Shown here: piece by piece, positions 12,527 to 25,416 of the stretch
Layout: each line of letters begins with the position of its first letter
How positions within the stretch are numbered: the first letter of the stretch is position 1
From: Asterias amurensis
Lineage: Eukaryota; Echinodermata; Asteroidea; Forcipulatida; Asteriidae
NCBI RefSeq assembly: GCF_032118995.1
Contig: NC_092655.1
Location: 13,712,406-13,776,405 of the forward strand
DNA: 64,000 nucleotides
Reading direction: 5' to 3'
The notes under the pieces: generated by a model
Told to the model about the DNA's origin: nothing
What the model saw: only the letters and a program-made list of their open reading frames with translations
Databases searched by the model: none
Program-made: the position numbers and the translations under genes

Positions 12527-15500
12527 AACAGGATCTATGGAAAAGCTGAAAATAAAAACCATGTCGACATATACCATTGTTATTCAATAGAGACGTATTG
12601 TAGTCACTTTGGTTGGGGAATGAGGAAACTATTAAAACACACATAAAAATTATAAATCACTCTGCTGGCTGGGACATAATTTTATGCACCTGACAAATCT
12701 ATGCATGGATATTCTTTAGAAGGTTTTGTTGTTTGAAAAGATTCACATGGTTCGTTGAATATAAGGGGGTTGGTTGTGGCGACAACAACCTTTTCATCCT
12801 TTTGACAACCATCTTAATTATAATGTAACTTCACGGCTGATGGTTGCACTTTGGTATTGTCACTTTTCAACTCGGCTCCGTTAATACGTGCTTTCTGGTA
12901 CCTTCCATACAAACATTTTGTTGCGAAGATTTTAATTGTGGAAAGGCTTATAGTTTGATGAATAATATGACGAAAACAAACTTTTATCCTTTTGAACTGA
13001 ATTCATGATTTATTGTCTCATTCTTCTCACGTAGCTATTTAGTAGGGTCAAAACGTGAGGCCAGTAACACTATTTTGCAAATACATATACACCATGTAAT
13101 GTTAGTTGGACGCAGTTTGCTAACAGCCATTAACCTTTTTTAAATAAAATCAGAAAATTAATAATTTTGCTTGTTACATAAAATAAAATTGAAGAGGATG
13201 CCTGAATTTACTAATACAATCGGAGTTGGACGAGGTGTAGACTTGATTCAAGTCTTATATTGTGGTTATTCTTCTGCATCCAAGGCACGAAAAACGCCCC
13301 CACATTATTAGCGATCACGCGGGCCCTAACTCGCAATCTCAATACACACACGTTGCAACGTGTGCATACGGAGCTCCAGGAGTGCCATCCCACATAATTT
13401 ATCTCATCAAGACGACTTATTTCGTGGAATAAGTTAACTTACCGACATATTTTATCTTTCTAAGTCGACTTATTCAAAACAATCAGTTGGCTTAACAACA
13501 TAATTTATCTCACCAAGTCGACTTATATAAAATGGTAAATCGACTTACTGACATAATCCATCTCACCAAGTCGACTTAGATAAAATGATTAGTCGACTAA
13601 CTGACATAATTTATCTCACCAAGTCGACTTACAGAAACTAAGAAGTTGACTTAACAGCCTGAACACGCGTTGAGACGTGTGTGTATCAAACCTTGTGCAC
13701 CACTATGAGAGCACTCTATTTCCTAGTCTTTATATTGCTTTTTAACTTTACGTTTGCGGGCTAAAACTAAATGTATTACTGTAATGCCCCTTTAAATGAT
13801 GTTTGACCAGGCAAAGATGTAAAGTAGGTTCCAACGGTTACAAAATATTAGTATGATTAGCCCGTGCTTAGCCCGCTAATGGGGGTTCCATTGTTTGTGA
13901 TTAAATTTACTTCATTATCATTATGTTTGACAACTTGGACCGAGCACCTCTGGGTCAAAAGATGTTAAGGAGTAATCTTAACTTTACAAAATTATGATGT
14001 CACTTAACCATTGCTTCGTCCTTCGGATGGGACGTAAAGCCGTTGGTCCCATGTGTTATGTAACGCATATAAAAGAAACCAAGTGCACTTATCGAAAAGA
14101 GAAGGATTTCGCCCCGGTGTTCCCGGTCCGATCGGCAGCAAAATTGCGCCACAGCACCTTGTAAAGCGTTACATGGTGCTACCAGAATATTAGTATGATT
14201 AGCCCGTGCTTAGCCCGCTCATGGGGGTTCCATTGTTTGTGATTAAATTTACTTCATTATCAGTATGTTTGACAACTTGGACCGAGCACCTCCGGGTCAA
14301 AAGAATTACGGATTTATTTTAAACACATGTCATGACACGGCGAAACGCGCGGATACGAGGGTGGGTTTTCCCGTTATTTTCTCCCGACTCCGATGACCGA
14401 TTGAGCCTAAATTTTCACAGGTTTGTTATAGAAGTTGTGATACACGAAGTGTGGGCCTTGGGCAATACTGTTAACCGAAAGGGTCCAATGGCTTTAAGTC
14501 ATGTTTGACGCCTTGGATCGGGCACCACTAGGGCAGGAGATGTTAAGGAGGTTCCAAACGATACATAATTAGTATGCTTAGCCCGGTTTTGGGTTCCAGT
14601 ATTTTCTTATTTTATGTAAATAACATTATATGCGTTAAAGGAACACGTTGCCTTGGATCGGACGAGTTGGTCTATAAAAAGCGTTTGTAACCGTTTGTTA
14701 TAAAATACACAATGGTTGGAAAGATGTTGTAAAAGTAGAATAAAATGATCCACACAAATTTGCCTCGAAATTGCGTGGTTTTCCTTTTACTTTGCGAACT
14801 AACACGGTCGGCCATTTTTGGGAGTCATAAAAAACAGGATCTATGGAAAAGCTGAAAATAAAAACCATGTCGACATATACCATTGTTATTCAATAGAGAC
14901 GTATTGTAGTCACTTTGGTTGGGGAATGAGGAAACTATTAAAACACACATAAAAATTATAAATCACTCTGCTGGCTGGGACATAATTTTATGCACCTGAC
15001 AAATCTATGCATGGATATTCTTTAGAAGGTTTTGTTGTTTGAAAAGATTCACATGGTTCGTTGAATATAAGGGGGTTGGTTGTGGCGACAACAACCTTTT
15101 CATCCTTTTGACAACCATCTTAATTATAATGTAACTTCACGGCTGATGGTTGCACTTTGGTATTGTCACTTTTCAACTCGGCTCCGTTAATACGTGCTGT
15201 CTGGTACCTTCCATACAAACATTTTGTTGCGAAGATTTTAATTGTGGAAAGGCTTATAGTTTGATGAATAATATGACGAAAACAAACTTTTATCCTTTTG
15301 AACTGAATTCATGATTTATTGTCTCATTCTTCTCACGTAGCTATTTAGTAGGGTCAAAACGTGAGGCCAGTAACACTATTTTGCAAATACATATACACCA
15401 TGTAATGTTAGTTGGACGCAGTTTGCTAACAGCCATTAACCTTTTTTAAATAAAATCAGAAATTTAATAATTTTGCTTGTTACATAAAATAAAATTGAAG

Positions 15501-18500
15501 AGGATGCCTGAATTTACTAATACAATCGGAGTTGGACGAGGTGTAGACTTGATTCAAGTCTTATATTGTGGTTATTCTTCTGCATCCAAGGCACGAAAAA
15601 CGCCCCCACATTATTAGCGATCACGCGGGCCCTAACTCGCAATCTCAATACACACACGTTGCAACGTGTGCATACGGAGCTCCAGGAGTGCCATCCCACA
15701 TAATTTATCTCATCAAGACGACTTATTTCGTGGAATAAGTTAACTTACCGACATATTTTATCTTTCTAAGTCGACTTATTCAAAACAATCAGTTGGCTTA
15801 ACAACATAATTTATCTCACCAAGTCGACTTATATAAAATGGTAAATCGACTTACTGACATAATCCATCTCACCAAGTCGACTTAGATAAAATGATTAGTC
15901 GACTAACTGACATAATTTATCTCACCAAGTCGACTTACAGAAACTAAGAAGTTGACTTAACAGCCTGAACACGCGTTGAGACGTGTGTGTATCAAACCTT
16001 GTGCACCACTATGAGAGCACTCTATTTCCTAGTCTTTATATTGCTTTTTAACTTTACGTTTGCGGGCTAAAACTAAATGTATTACTGTAATGCCCCTTTA
16101 AATGATGTTTGACCAGGCAAAGATGTAAAGTAGGTTCCAACGGTTACAAAATATTAGTATGATTAGCCCGTGCTTAGCCCGCTAATGGGGGTTCCATTGT
16201 TTGTGATTAAATTTACTTCATTATCATTATGTTTGACAACTTGGACCGAGCACCTCTGGGTCAAAAGATGTTAAGGAGTAATCTTAACTTTACAAAATTA
16301 TGCTGTCACTTAACCATTGCTTCGTCCTTCGGATGGGACGTAAAGCCGTTGGTCCCATGTGTTATGTAACGCATATAAAAGAAACCAAGTGCACTTATCG
16401 AAAAGAGAAGGATTTCGCCCCGGTGTTCCCGGTCCGATCGGCAGCAAAATTGCGCCACAGCACCTTGTAAAGCGTTACATGGTGCTACCAGAATATTAGT
16501 ATGATTAGCCCGTGCTTAGCCCGCTCATGGGGGTTCCATTGTTTGTGATTAAATTTACTTCATTATCAGTATGTTTGACAACTTGGACCGAACACCTCCG
16601 GGTCAAAAGAATTACGGATTTATTTTAAACACATGTCATGACACGGCGAAACGCGCGGATACGAGGGTGGGTTTTCCCGTTATTTTCTCCCGACTCCGAT
16701 GACCGATTGAGCCTAAATTTTCACAGGTTTGTTATAGAAGTTGTGATACACGAAGTGTGGGCCTTGGGCAATACTGTTAACCGAAAGGGTCCAATGGCTT
16801 TAAGTCATGTTTGACGCCTTGGATCGGGCACCACTAGGGCAGGAGATGTTAAGGAGGTTCCAAACGATACATAATTAGTATGCTTAGCCCGGTTTTAGGT
16901 TCCAGTATTTTCTTATTTTATGTAAAATAACATTATATGCGTTAAAGGAACACGTTGCCTTGGATCGGACGAGTTGGTCTATAAAAAGCGTTTGTAACCG
17001 TTTGTTATAAAATACACAATGGTTGGAAAGATGTTGTAAAAGTAGAATAAAATGATCCACACAAATTTGCCTCGAAATTGCGTGGTTTTCCTTTTACTTT
17101 GCGAACTAACACGGTCGGCCATTTTTGGGAGTCATAAAAAACAGGATCTATGGAAAAGCTGAAAATAAAAACCATGTCGACATATACCATTGTTATTCAA
17201 TAGAGACGTATTGTAGTCACTTTGGTTGGGGAATGAGGAAACTATTAAAACACACATAAAAATTATAAATCACTCTGCTGGCTGGGACATAATTTTATGC
17301 ACCTGACAAATCTATGCATGGATATTCTTTAGAAGGTTTTGTTGTTTGAAAAGATTCACATGGTTCGTTGAATATAAGGGGGTTGGTTGTGGCGACAACA
17401 ACCTTTTCATCCTTTTGACAACCATCTTAATTATAATGTAACTTCACGGCTGATGGTTGCACTTTGGTATTGTCACTTTTCAACTCGGCTCCGTTAATAC
17501 GTGCTTTCTGGTACCTTCCATACAAACATTTTGTTGCGAAGATTTTAATTGTGGAAAGGCTTATAGTTTGATGAATAATATGACGAAAACAAACTTTTAT
17601 CCTTTTGAACTGAATTCATGATTTATTGTCTCATTCTTCTCACGTAGCTATTTAGTAGGGTCAAAACGTGAGGCCAGTAACACTATTTTGCAAATACATA
17701 TACACCATGTAATGTTAGTTGGACGCAGTTTGCTAACAGCCATTAACCTTTTTTAAATAAAATCAGAAAATTAATAATTTTGCTTGTTACATAAAATAAA
17801 ATTGAAGAGGATGCCTGAATTTACTAATACAATCGGAGTTGGACGAGGTGTAGACTTGATTCAAGTCTTATATTGTGGTTATTCTTCTGCATCCAAGGCA
17901 CGAAAAACGCCCCCACATTATTAGCGATCACGCGGGCCCTAACTCGCAATCTCAATACACACACGTTGCAACGTGTGCATACGGAGCTCCAGGAGTGCCA
18001 TCCCACATAATTTATCTCATCAAGACGACTTATTTCGTGGAATAAGTTAACTTACCGACATATTTTATCTTTCTAAGTCGACTTATTCAAAACAATCAGT
18101 TGGCTTAACAACATAATTTATCTCACCAAGTCGACTTATATAAAATGGTAAATCGACTTACTGACATAATCCATCTCACCAAGTCGACTTAGATAAAATG
18201 ATTAGTCGACTAACTGACATAATTTATCTCACCAAGTCGACTTACAGAAACTAAGAAGTTGACTTAACAGCCTGAACACGCGTTGAGACGTGTGTGTATC
18301 AAACCTTGTGCACCACTATGAGAGCACTCTATTTCCTAGTCTTTATATTGCTTTTTAACTTTACGTTTGCGGGCTAAAACTAAATGTATTACTGTAATGC
18401 CCCTTTAAATGATGTTTGACCAGGCAAAGATGTAAAGTAGGTTCCAACGGTTACAAAATATTAGTATGATTAGCCCGTGCTTAGCCCGCTAATGGGGGTT

Positions 18501-20286
18501 CCATTGTTTGTGATTAAATTTACTTCATTATCATTATGTTTGACAACTTGGACCGAGCACCTCTGGGTCAAAAGATGTTAAGGAGTAATCTTAACTTTAC
18601 AAAATTATGATGTCACTTAACCATTGCTTCGTCCTTCGGATGGGACGTAAAGCCGTTGGTCCCATGTGTTATGTAACGCATATAAAAGAAACCAAGTGCA
18701 CTTATCGAAAAGAGAAGGATTTCGCCCCGGTGTTCCCGGTCCGATCGGCAGCAAAATTGCGCCACAGCACCTTGTAAAGCGTTACATGGTGCTACCAGAA
18801 TATTAGTATGATTAGCCCGTGCTTAGCCCGCTCATGGGGGTTCCATTGTTTGTGATTAAATTTACTTCATTATCAGTATGTTTGACAACTTGGACCGAGC
18901 ACCTCCGGGTCAAAAGAATTACGGATTTATTTTAAACACATGTCATGACACGGCGAAACGCGCGGATACGAGGGTGGGTTTTCCCGTTATTTTCTCCCGA
19001 CTCCGATGACCGATTGAGCCTAAATTTTCACAGGTTTGTTATAGAAGTTGTGATACACGAAGTGTGGGCCTTGGGCAATACTGTTAACCGAAAGGGTCCA
19101 ATGGCTTTAAGTCATGTTTGACGCCTTGGATCGGGCACCACTAGGGCAGGAGATGTTAAGGAGGTTCCAAACGATACATAATTAGTATGCTTAGCCCGGT
19201 TTTGGGTTCCAGTATTTTCTTATTTTATGTAAATAACATTATATGCGTTAAAGGAACACGTTGCCTTGGATCGGACGAGTTGGTCTATAAAAAGCGTTTG
19301 TAACCGTTTGTTATAAAATACACAATGGTTGGAAAGATGTTGTAAAAGTAGAATAAAATGATCCACACAAATTTGCCTCGAAATTGCGTGGTTTTCCTTT
19401 TACTTTGCGAACTAACACGGTCGGCCATTTTTGGGAGTCATAAAAAACAGGATCTATGGAAAAGCTGAAAATAAAAACCATGTCGAAATATACCATTGCT
19501 ATTCAATAGAGACGTATTGTAGTCACTTTGGTTGGGGAGTGAGGAAACTAGTAAAACACACATATTATAAATCACTCTGCTGGCTGGGAAATAATTTTAT
19601 GCACCTGACAAATCTATACATGGATATTCTTTAGAAGGATTTGTTTGTTTGAATAGATTCACATGGTTCGTTGAATATAAGGGGGTTGGTTGTGGCGACA
19701 ACAACCTTTTCATCCTTTTGACAACCATCTTAATTATAATGTAACTTCACGGCTGATGGTTGCACTTTGGTATTGTCACTTTTCAACTCGGCTCCGTTAA
19801 TACGTGCTTTCTGGTACCTTCCATACAAACATTTTGTTGCGAAGATTTTAATTGTGGAAAGGCTTATAGTTTGATGAATAATATGACGAAAACAAACTTT
19901 TATCCTTTTGAACTGAATTCATGATTTATTGTCTCATTCTTCTCACGTAGCTATTTAGTAGGGTCAAAACGTGAGGCCAGTAACACTATTTTGCAAGTTC
20001 ATGTACACCATGTAATGTTAGTTGGACGCAGTTTGCTAACAGCCATTAACCTTTTTTAAATAAAATCAGCAAATTAATAATTTTGCTTGTTACATAAAAT
20101 AAAAGTGAAGAGGATGCCTGAATTGACTAATACAATCGGAGTTGGACGAGGTGTAGACTTGATTCAAGTCTTAGATTGTGGTTATTCTTCTGCATCCCAG
20201 GCACAAAAAACGCCCCACATTATTAGCGATCACGCTGGCCCTAACTCGCAATCTCAATTTGCAACGTGTGCAGGCTGTGTATAAGT

Positions 20287-20516
20287 AAACTGTAAGTTGA
20301 CTTGGTGAGATAAATTATGTCAGTAAGTGGACTTAACATTTTATCTAAGTCGACTTGATGAGATAAATTATGTTATTAAGTCAACTGATAGTTTTGAGTA
20401 AGTCGACTTAGCAAAATAATATGTCGGTTAGTAACTGGTTCCACGAAATAAGTCGTCTTGATGAGATAACGTATGTCGGTAACTCAATATGTTGGATGGC
20501 ACTCCTGGAGCTCCGT
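20287..20516 (-). repeat. Right terminal inverted repeat
   Basis: Reverse complement of the unit start, including CGAAATAAGTCGTCTTGATG and the CTGGAGCTCCGT end. It is more diverged from the left repeats than those are from each other, which fits recent expansion of the units alone. Confidence 0.8.
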
Positions 20517-20529
20517 ACAAAAGTTATGA

Positions 20530-20737
20530 TTTTTTGAAATAATAAACTTTGAATTAGTGTATCTCGTCAACTGATGACGTCATCGTGACGTAACAACTTT
20601 TGCATCATCTACTGATTATTGTCTACCTGTGTGCAAAGTTTCAACTTAATGCAAGCTTCGCATCTATGCTTTTTCTTGCGGACAATCGACAGCGAGAGGA
20701 AGAAGAAAAACCAAAAAAAAAGAAAAAACCGAACAAT
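20530..20737 (+). repeat. Dispersed repeat, first copy (leads into hairpin-type DNA)
   Basis: About 200 bp including AGTGTATCTCGTCAACTGAT and CGACAGCGAGAGGAAGAAG, repeated with few changes at 21,848-22,053. Both copies end in GAACAATAAC. This first one is followed by a single TTTGTAGAAACAAA hairpin instead of the array. Confidence 0.8.
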
Positions 20738-21847
20738 AACTAGATATAGTGTTTGTAGAAACAAACACTAGGTGTTCGGCTATTGTTGGGTCAGTGTTTG
20801 AATCAATGCAAAAAGTGTTGTTAATTGCTCGTCAAATTGCAAAGAAGTCAAAACCAAACAGTTTTCTCGATGTGTAATAATTTTATGGTAAAGCATCAAA
20901 AAGTGTACATTTCAACCTAAACGCCTTTAAATAATGCCTTTTCAAAGCATTTTACAGGCACTTCCGGTTTAAAAAGGTCAAAAGGTCAAGAGAAGGTCAC
21001 CAATAATACCCATTTTTGTGAAGTACGTGACCCTTTCATATGATGTATAGATTGTCAAAATAGCTTTTGTGGTTGAGGAAATGTGAACTGATGAATAATG
21101 ACGAGTGGAGAAGAGACTAACTAACCGAAAGGGAAATGTTTGTTGAAAACACCTTGAAAACAGACTACGTACGTAAAGCCCTTTCATATGATGTATAGAT
21201 TGTCAAAATAGCTTGTGTGGTTGAGGATATTAGGAGCTTATGCATAATGACGACTGGAGAAGAGACTAACTAACCGGGAGGGAAATCTTTGTTGAAAACG
21301 CCTTGTAAACAGACTAAAACGAAGCTATTATAGGAGAAAAAAAAATTAAAAAACAAAAAAAATGATTACAAATTTTGGTCGCCAAGTGGTTCCCATCCAA
21401 ATACTGACTGAGCCCGATTTTGCTTAACTTTAGTGACCTGGGTTATCAACGCAGTATGGTCGTGGAAACCAGTTAATTACTTTTGAAGAAAACTGACATT
21501 ATGTTGAGAACGCCTCGAACGCAGACTAAAACGATCAACACGTGGTGCAGAGAGTGACTATGCCTCTCAATGCACCGCATACTTACACGTGGTGACCGCA
21601 ATGCACCGCATGCTTACACGTGGTGACAAAGTACATGTACATGTAATTGTAAAATCTTTACGGGAAATCATTGGAGGAATTTTGTAGTTCTTTATACATG
21701 AATTTTAGAATTTTCAACCTGAATTTTGAACCAGAAGACAAGATCAAAAAGGGGTTATGTCTGTGAAGTGTTTACGGAGTTTTTAATGCCCTTTACGATG
21801 ATGTATTGATTGTAAAAATCTCTCATGTAGATCAAAAGTAATGATTT

Positions 21848-22053
21848 TTTTAAATAATAAACTTTGAATTAGTGTATCTCGTCAACTGATGACGTCAACG
21901 TGACGTAACAACTTTTGCATCATCTACTGGTTATTGTGTACCTGTGTGCAAAGTTTCAACTTAATGCAAGCTTCGCATCTATGCTTTTTCTTGCAGACAA
22001 TCGACAGCGAGAGGAAGAAGAAAAACCCCAAAAAAGAAAAAACCGAACAATAA
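21848..22053 (+). repeat. Dispersed repeat, second copy
   Basis: Direct repeat of 20,530-20,737, immediately upstream of the 19-unit hairpin array. Its shared position suggests that the array is the expanded 3' part of this repeat family. Confidence 0.8.
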
Positions 22054-23030
22054 CAAAGAGTTGTTCGGGCTGTTACCTGAACACCTAAAAATAACGAACA
22101 AAATCAAAGAGTTGTTCGGGCTGTTGCCCGAACACCTAAAAAAAAAAAAAAAAGAACAAAATCAAAGAGTTGTTCGGGCTGTTGCCCGAACACCTAATCA
22201 AAGAGTTGTTCGGGCTGTTGCCCGAACACCTAAAAAAAAAAAAAAAAAAAACCGAACAAAATCAAAGAATTGTTCGGGCTGTTGCCCGAACACCTAAAAA
22301 AAAAAAACGAACAAAATCAAAGAGTTGTTCGGGCTTTTGCCCGAACACCTATAAAAATAAACCGAACAAAATCAAAGAGTTGTTCGAACACCTAAAAAAA
22401 AACCCAACAAAATCAAAGAGTTGTTCGGGCTTTTGCCCGAACACCTATAAAAATAAACCGAACAAAATCAAAGAGTTGTTCGAACACCTAAAAAAAAAAG
22501 AAAAACGAACAAAATCAAAGAGTTGTTCGGGCTGTTGCCCGAACACCTAAAAAACCGAACAAAATCAAAGTGTTGTTCGGGCTGTCGCCCGAACACCTAA
22601 AAAAACCCCGAACAAAATCAAAGAGTTGTTCGGGCTGTTGCCCACACACCTAAAAAAAAAAAAAAAAAAAACACGAACAAAATCAAAGAGTTGTTCGGAC
22701 TGTTGCCCGAACACCTAAAAAAACGAACAAAATCAAAGAGTTGTTCGAACACCTAAAAAAAAAAAAAACGAACAAAATCGAAGAGTTGTTCGGGCTGTTG
22801 CCCGAACACCTAAAAAAAAAAACCCGAACAAAATCAAAGAGTTGTTCGGGCTGTTGCCCGAACCCCTAAAAAACCGAACAAAATCAAAGAGTTGTTCGGG
22901 CTATTGCCCGAACACCTAAAAAAAACCGAACAAAATCAAAGAGTTGTTCGGGCTGCCTAAAAAAAAAAAAAAAAAAACGAACAAAATCAAAGAGTTGTTC
23001 GGGCTGTTGCCCGAACACCTAACCAGAAGA
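22043..23030 (+). repeat. Tandem hairpin array, about 19 units
   Basis: Each ~50-bp unit reads roughly GAACAAAATCAAAGAGTTG, then the stem-loop TTCGGGC-TGTT-GCCCGAA, then CACCT and an A-run of 4-20. Three units (near 22,378, 22,473 and 22,740) have TTCGAA in place of the stem-loop, and one near 22,943 is cut after the left arm. A related single hairpin follows at 23,057-23,095. Confidence 0.9.
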
Positions 23031-23056
23031 CAGGGTAAAAAAAATCGAACAATAAC

Positions 23057-23095
23057 AAAAGGTGTTCGGAGCTATTCTCTGCTCCGAACACCTAA
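23057..23095. repeat. Isolated hairpin related to the array
   Basis: AGGTGTTCGGAGC and GCTCCGAACACCT pair across a short TATTCTCT loop. It keeps the GTTCGG/CCGAACACCT ends of the neighbouring array but has a different stem centre. Confidence 0.8.
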
Positions 23096-24960
23096 AAATT
23101 GAAATCTTTATACATTGAAAATGTTGAATGGCCCCTAAACGACCTCATACTGAGAAGGAAGTATCGTAGCGTCATACGTTATCGACCCTCATATGTTTTC
23201 GAACCCAAACTTTGATTCCCGTTTACCGCGACGAGATTGTGCAAGCTGCACCAGTGACAGAAGCTATGCAGTTTACTCACGGTCTGTATTTTCATCAGGC
23301 TTAATCATGCTGAGAATAAAGTTTCCTGTCGTTGGTTATGCTCAAACATTTATAAAATGATTGATTTTTGGTACAAATCACTAGTGCATTATTATGCCAA
23401 CATTCAAATGAGTCAAAGAAACATCATCCAACCTCGAAAGTTCATAACAAAATTACTATCTGCTAGATTGAGTTTCATTCTGCTTTAGTCACTAGATGGA
23501 TCACGTGAGGTGGTTACTATTTGGGATTCTATGGTGTGACAATATGGGGGAAAAATTAAAATATTTTAAGTGAAAATGACAAAAACAATTTTTTGATTAA
23601 CTGCATACTGTAATAAATTCAGATAAGCGTAATAAATATTAAGTCTACATTAAAGAAAAAATATCATAGATTGGTTTCTTATCTCCTGAAACCAAACATT
23701 ACTGGTCTGAAATGGGGGAAAACGGATTGTTATGAAGTGTGTGTGCTTCAAGGGGGGTGGGGTGTTTTACTTTCATGCCTTATGATATCTCTGGATTCTA
23801 ATGTAGTAGCCATAACGTCGTGCATGCATAAGCACTGTCAATGGCGGACTGTTTCTCGCAACGTAAAACCAAAACTTTTAAAATTTCAACACACCATGAA
23901 GTGTAAGTGTTATTGTTAAAAAAAATTGATAGATGATTTGAAAAAACAACATTCAGTTTTTTATTGTGAACAATTTTCCTGTTATCCTACTGAAAACACA
24001 ATCATGACACCAGGATAACTTTCCTTCATTCATCCGGGTCTTTTGTTTTGTTCGCGGTCTAGCAAAGGTAAAGTGTAAGAAGTTATAACTGGGCATTCCG
24101 AAATGAAAATAATATATAAAAAAGACCTTGCTCTTTGTCGAAGACCATAAAAAAGTGGTATGTAACGGTTTCAACCAAAGAGTTTAATCAGTATACGCAA
24201 CAATCTGGCTGTGTGCCAACACTATCTTCGCGCTAAATAAAAGTCTGGTCCCCTGACCAAAGATTCCTTGACGTCTCTTGTTAAAAATTTTAGGTCAGGT
24301 ATCATCCACGGTTAAACATAGAGCATTATTAAGCAACTTGTCAGGGTCGGGGGTCATCTCCAGGGAAACCATGTCTGCTCTAGTTGCGATAACGTAACCC
24401 TCCTCCGACGGCCGCAGGCCGGAGGGTTACGAGATTCTTTTGATCGGCAAATGACAATCTGGTTCAACACGTATAATTTCGACAGCTAGTCACCAGATTT
24501 GCCCCATTTTTACCACTTTAAAAATCATGACACTTTCCTCAATGTCTAACTCAAATGAACACTCACGTCAAAACACCATTGACTCATACTGAGAAAATAT
24601 TTGTGAAGAAAAAAGACAAAAACTTACCAGATCCCTGAGCGATTTCCCAGGTTTATATTTTGAACTTGTCGCATCGCTTTGCAAACGCTTTATTTAGGCA
24701 CAACGCCTGCATTGGCTTTAAATAACAATAGCTGGCATAAAAACTCCTGGATCTACGGCCGACAGGACTGACATTATGATTTCATACCGACCATCAACGA
24801 TAGTGTCCGAGATGTTGACGACAGCACGTTCGGAACATTTCGGATAACTTCGAAAAAGGAGTTATTCCTCCTTTTTGGTCACGTGATTTTGGGTGATACC
24901 GGACCCTAAATTCGCCAGAGCCTAGTCGGAGATATTTGGGATTTTCTGGGAACCAGACTA
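23096..24960. other. Spacer without recognisable gene
   Basis: Apart from the hairpin at 24,389 and a CACGTG near 24,880, nothing structured was seen. The region just before 25,005 could hold the promoter of the candidate exon, but no core element decides it. Confidence 0.5.
24389..24433. repeat. Hairpin with CGTAACCCTCC arms
   Basis: CGTAACCCTCCTCCGACGGC and GGCCGGAGGGTTACG pair across a short loop, suggesting a very small foldback or MITE relic. Confidence 0.7.
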
Positions 24961-25004
24961 GCTAAATAAGGGGCTTGGGGTTGGGGGCGGGGGCTGAAAA
25001 CCCA

Positions 25005-25295
25005 ATGAAAACAAATCTGAGCAGGAATGGGCACTTTGCAATGGTAACAGAAAGTAGCCCTAGAACACAGTTTAATAGCAAAACATTCCCACCACTGGTT
25101 CCAAATGAAAACTTCGTTGTTAACCAGTCACGCTTGAGAATCCGAAAGAAAGGTGGTGTCTTTTGGGCGAGGTATGGGCCTGTTCTGGTCTCTACTGACG
25201 GCGCAATCGTTATAAAAGGGGTAGACGTACCACTCAAATCATCATTTCATCAAAATTCATCTTTTTATCTCGGAGAGCAAGACAGCTGGCCCAAG
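25005..25295 (+). CDS. Candidate first exon of an unrecognised protein
   Basis: From ATG at 25005 there are 97 open codons ending exactly at a strong donor (CCCAAG|GTAAGT). Composition looks coding: it begins MKTNLSRNGHFAMVTESS and has FWARYGPVLVSTDGAIVIKG near the middle and FYLGEQDSWPK at the end, with normal codon variety in AT-rich surroundings. The frame stays open back to about 24975, so an internal exon is also possible. A CACGTG E-box lies near 24880. No convincing continuation exon was found in the next kilobases, which hold MITEs. No function can be assigned. Confidence 0.45.
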
Positions 25296-25416
25296 GTAAG
25301 TTATTGATATGCATATTTTGTATAACACTGGTTAAATAATCACTTTGTTTGTTTGTTCAAGTAATAGACTTCCAACCAAAATACTCAGGCCGGTATTTAT
25401 TGTACCTTCACCCATA

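Larger units (their letters stand above)
11074..20516. mobile_element. Tandemly amplified foldback-type element, four ~2.3-kb units with terminal inverted repeats
   Basis: Units start with ACGGAGCTCCAGGAGTGCCA at 11074, 13368, 15674 and 17981, so the last three steps are 2294, 2306 and 2307 bp. Units are almost identical. The start of each unit is a block of ~53-bp sub-repeats (CTCACCAAGTCGACTTA). The right end of the array, 20287-20516, is the reverse complement of that block and finishes TGGCACTCCTGGAGCTCCGT. Long inverted repeats built of sub-repeats are the hallmark of foldback elements such as the sea-urchin TU elements and Galileo. Each unit also contains a SINE piece, half of MITE B and half of MITE C. 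No transposase frame is present. No clear target duplication flanks the array. Confidence 0.82.

Noticed and set aside
12392..13393. Frames of 60 and 61 codons repeated four times at 2.3-kb spacing
   Set aside because: Their conservation is explained by the near identity of the tandem units; one overlaps half of a B MITE.
22068..22140. Stem-loops followed by A or T runs as intrinsic terminators
   Set aside because: Bacterial-type termination is not relevant in this genome and the units are tandem repeats outside any gene.
22061..22550. Open frames translating as FGLLPEHLK / RVVRAVARTP repeats
   Set aside because: They only read the hairpin array in different frames; no start context or non-repeat sequence supports a protein.
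22043..23030. CRISPR-like regular array of palindromic repeats
   Set aside because: The repeats vary in length, the spacing DNA is A-runs and not unique spacers, no cas genes exist, and the surroundings are animal DNA with introns.
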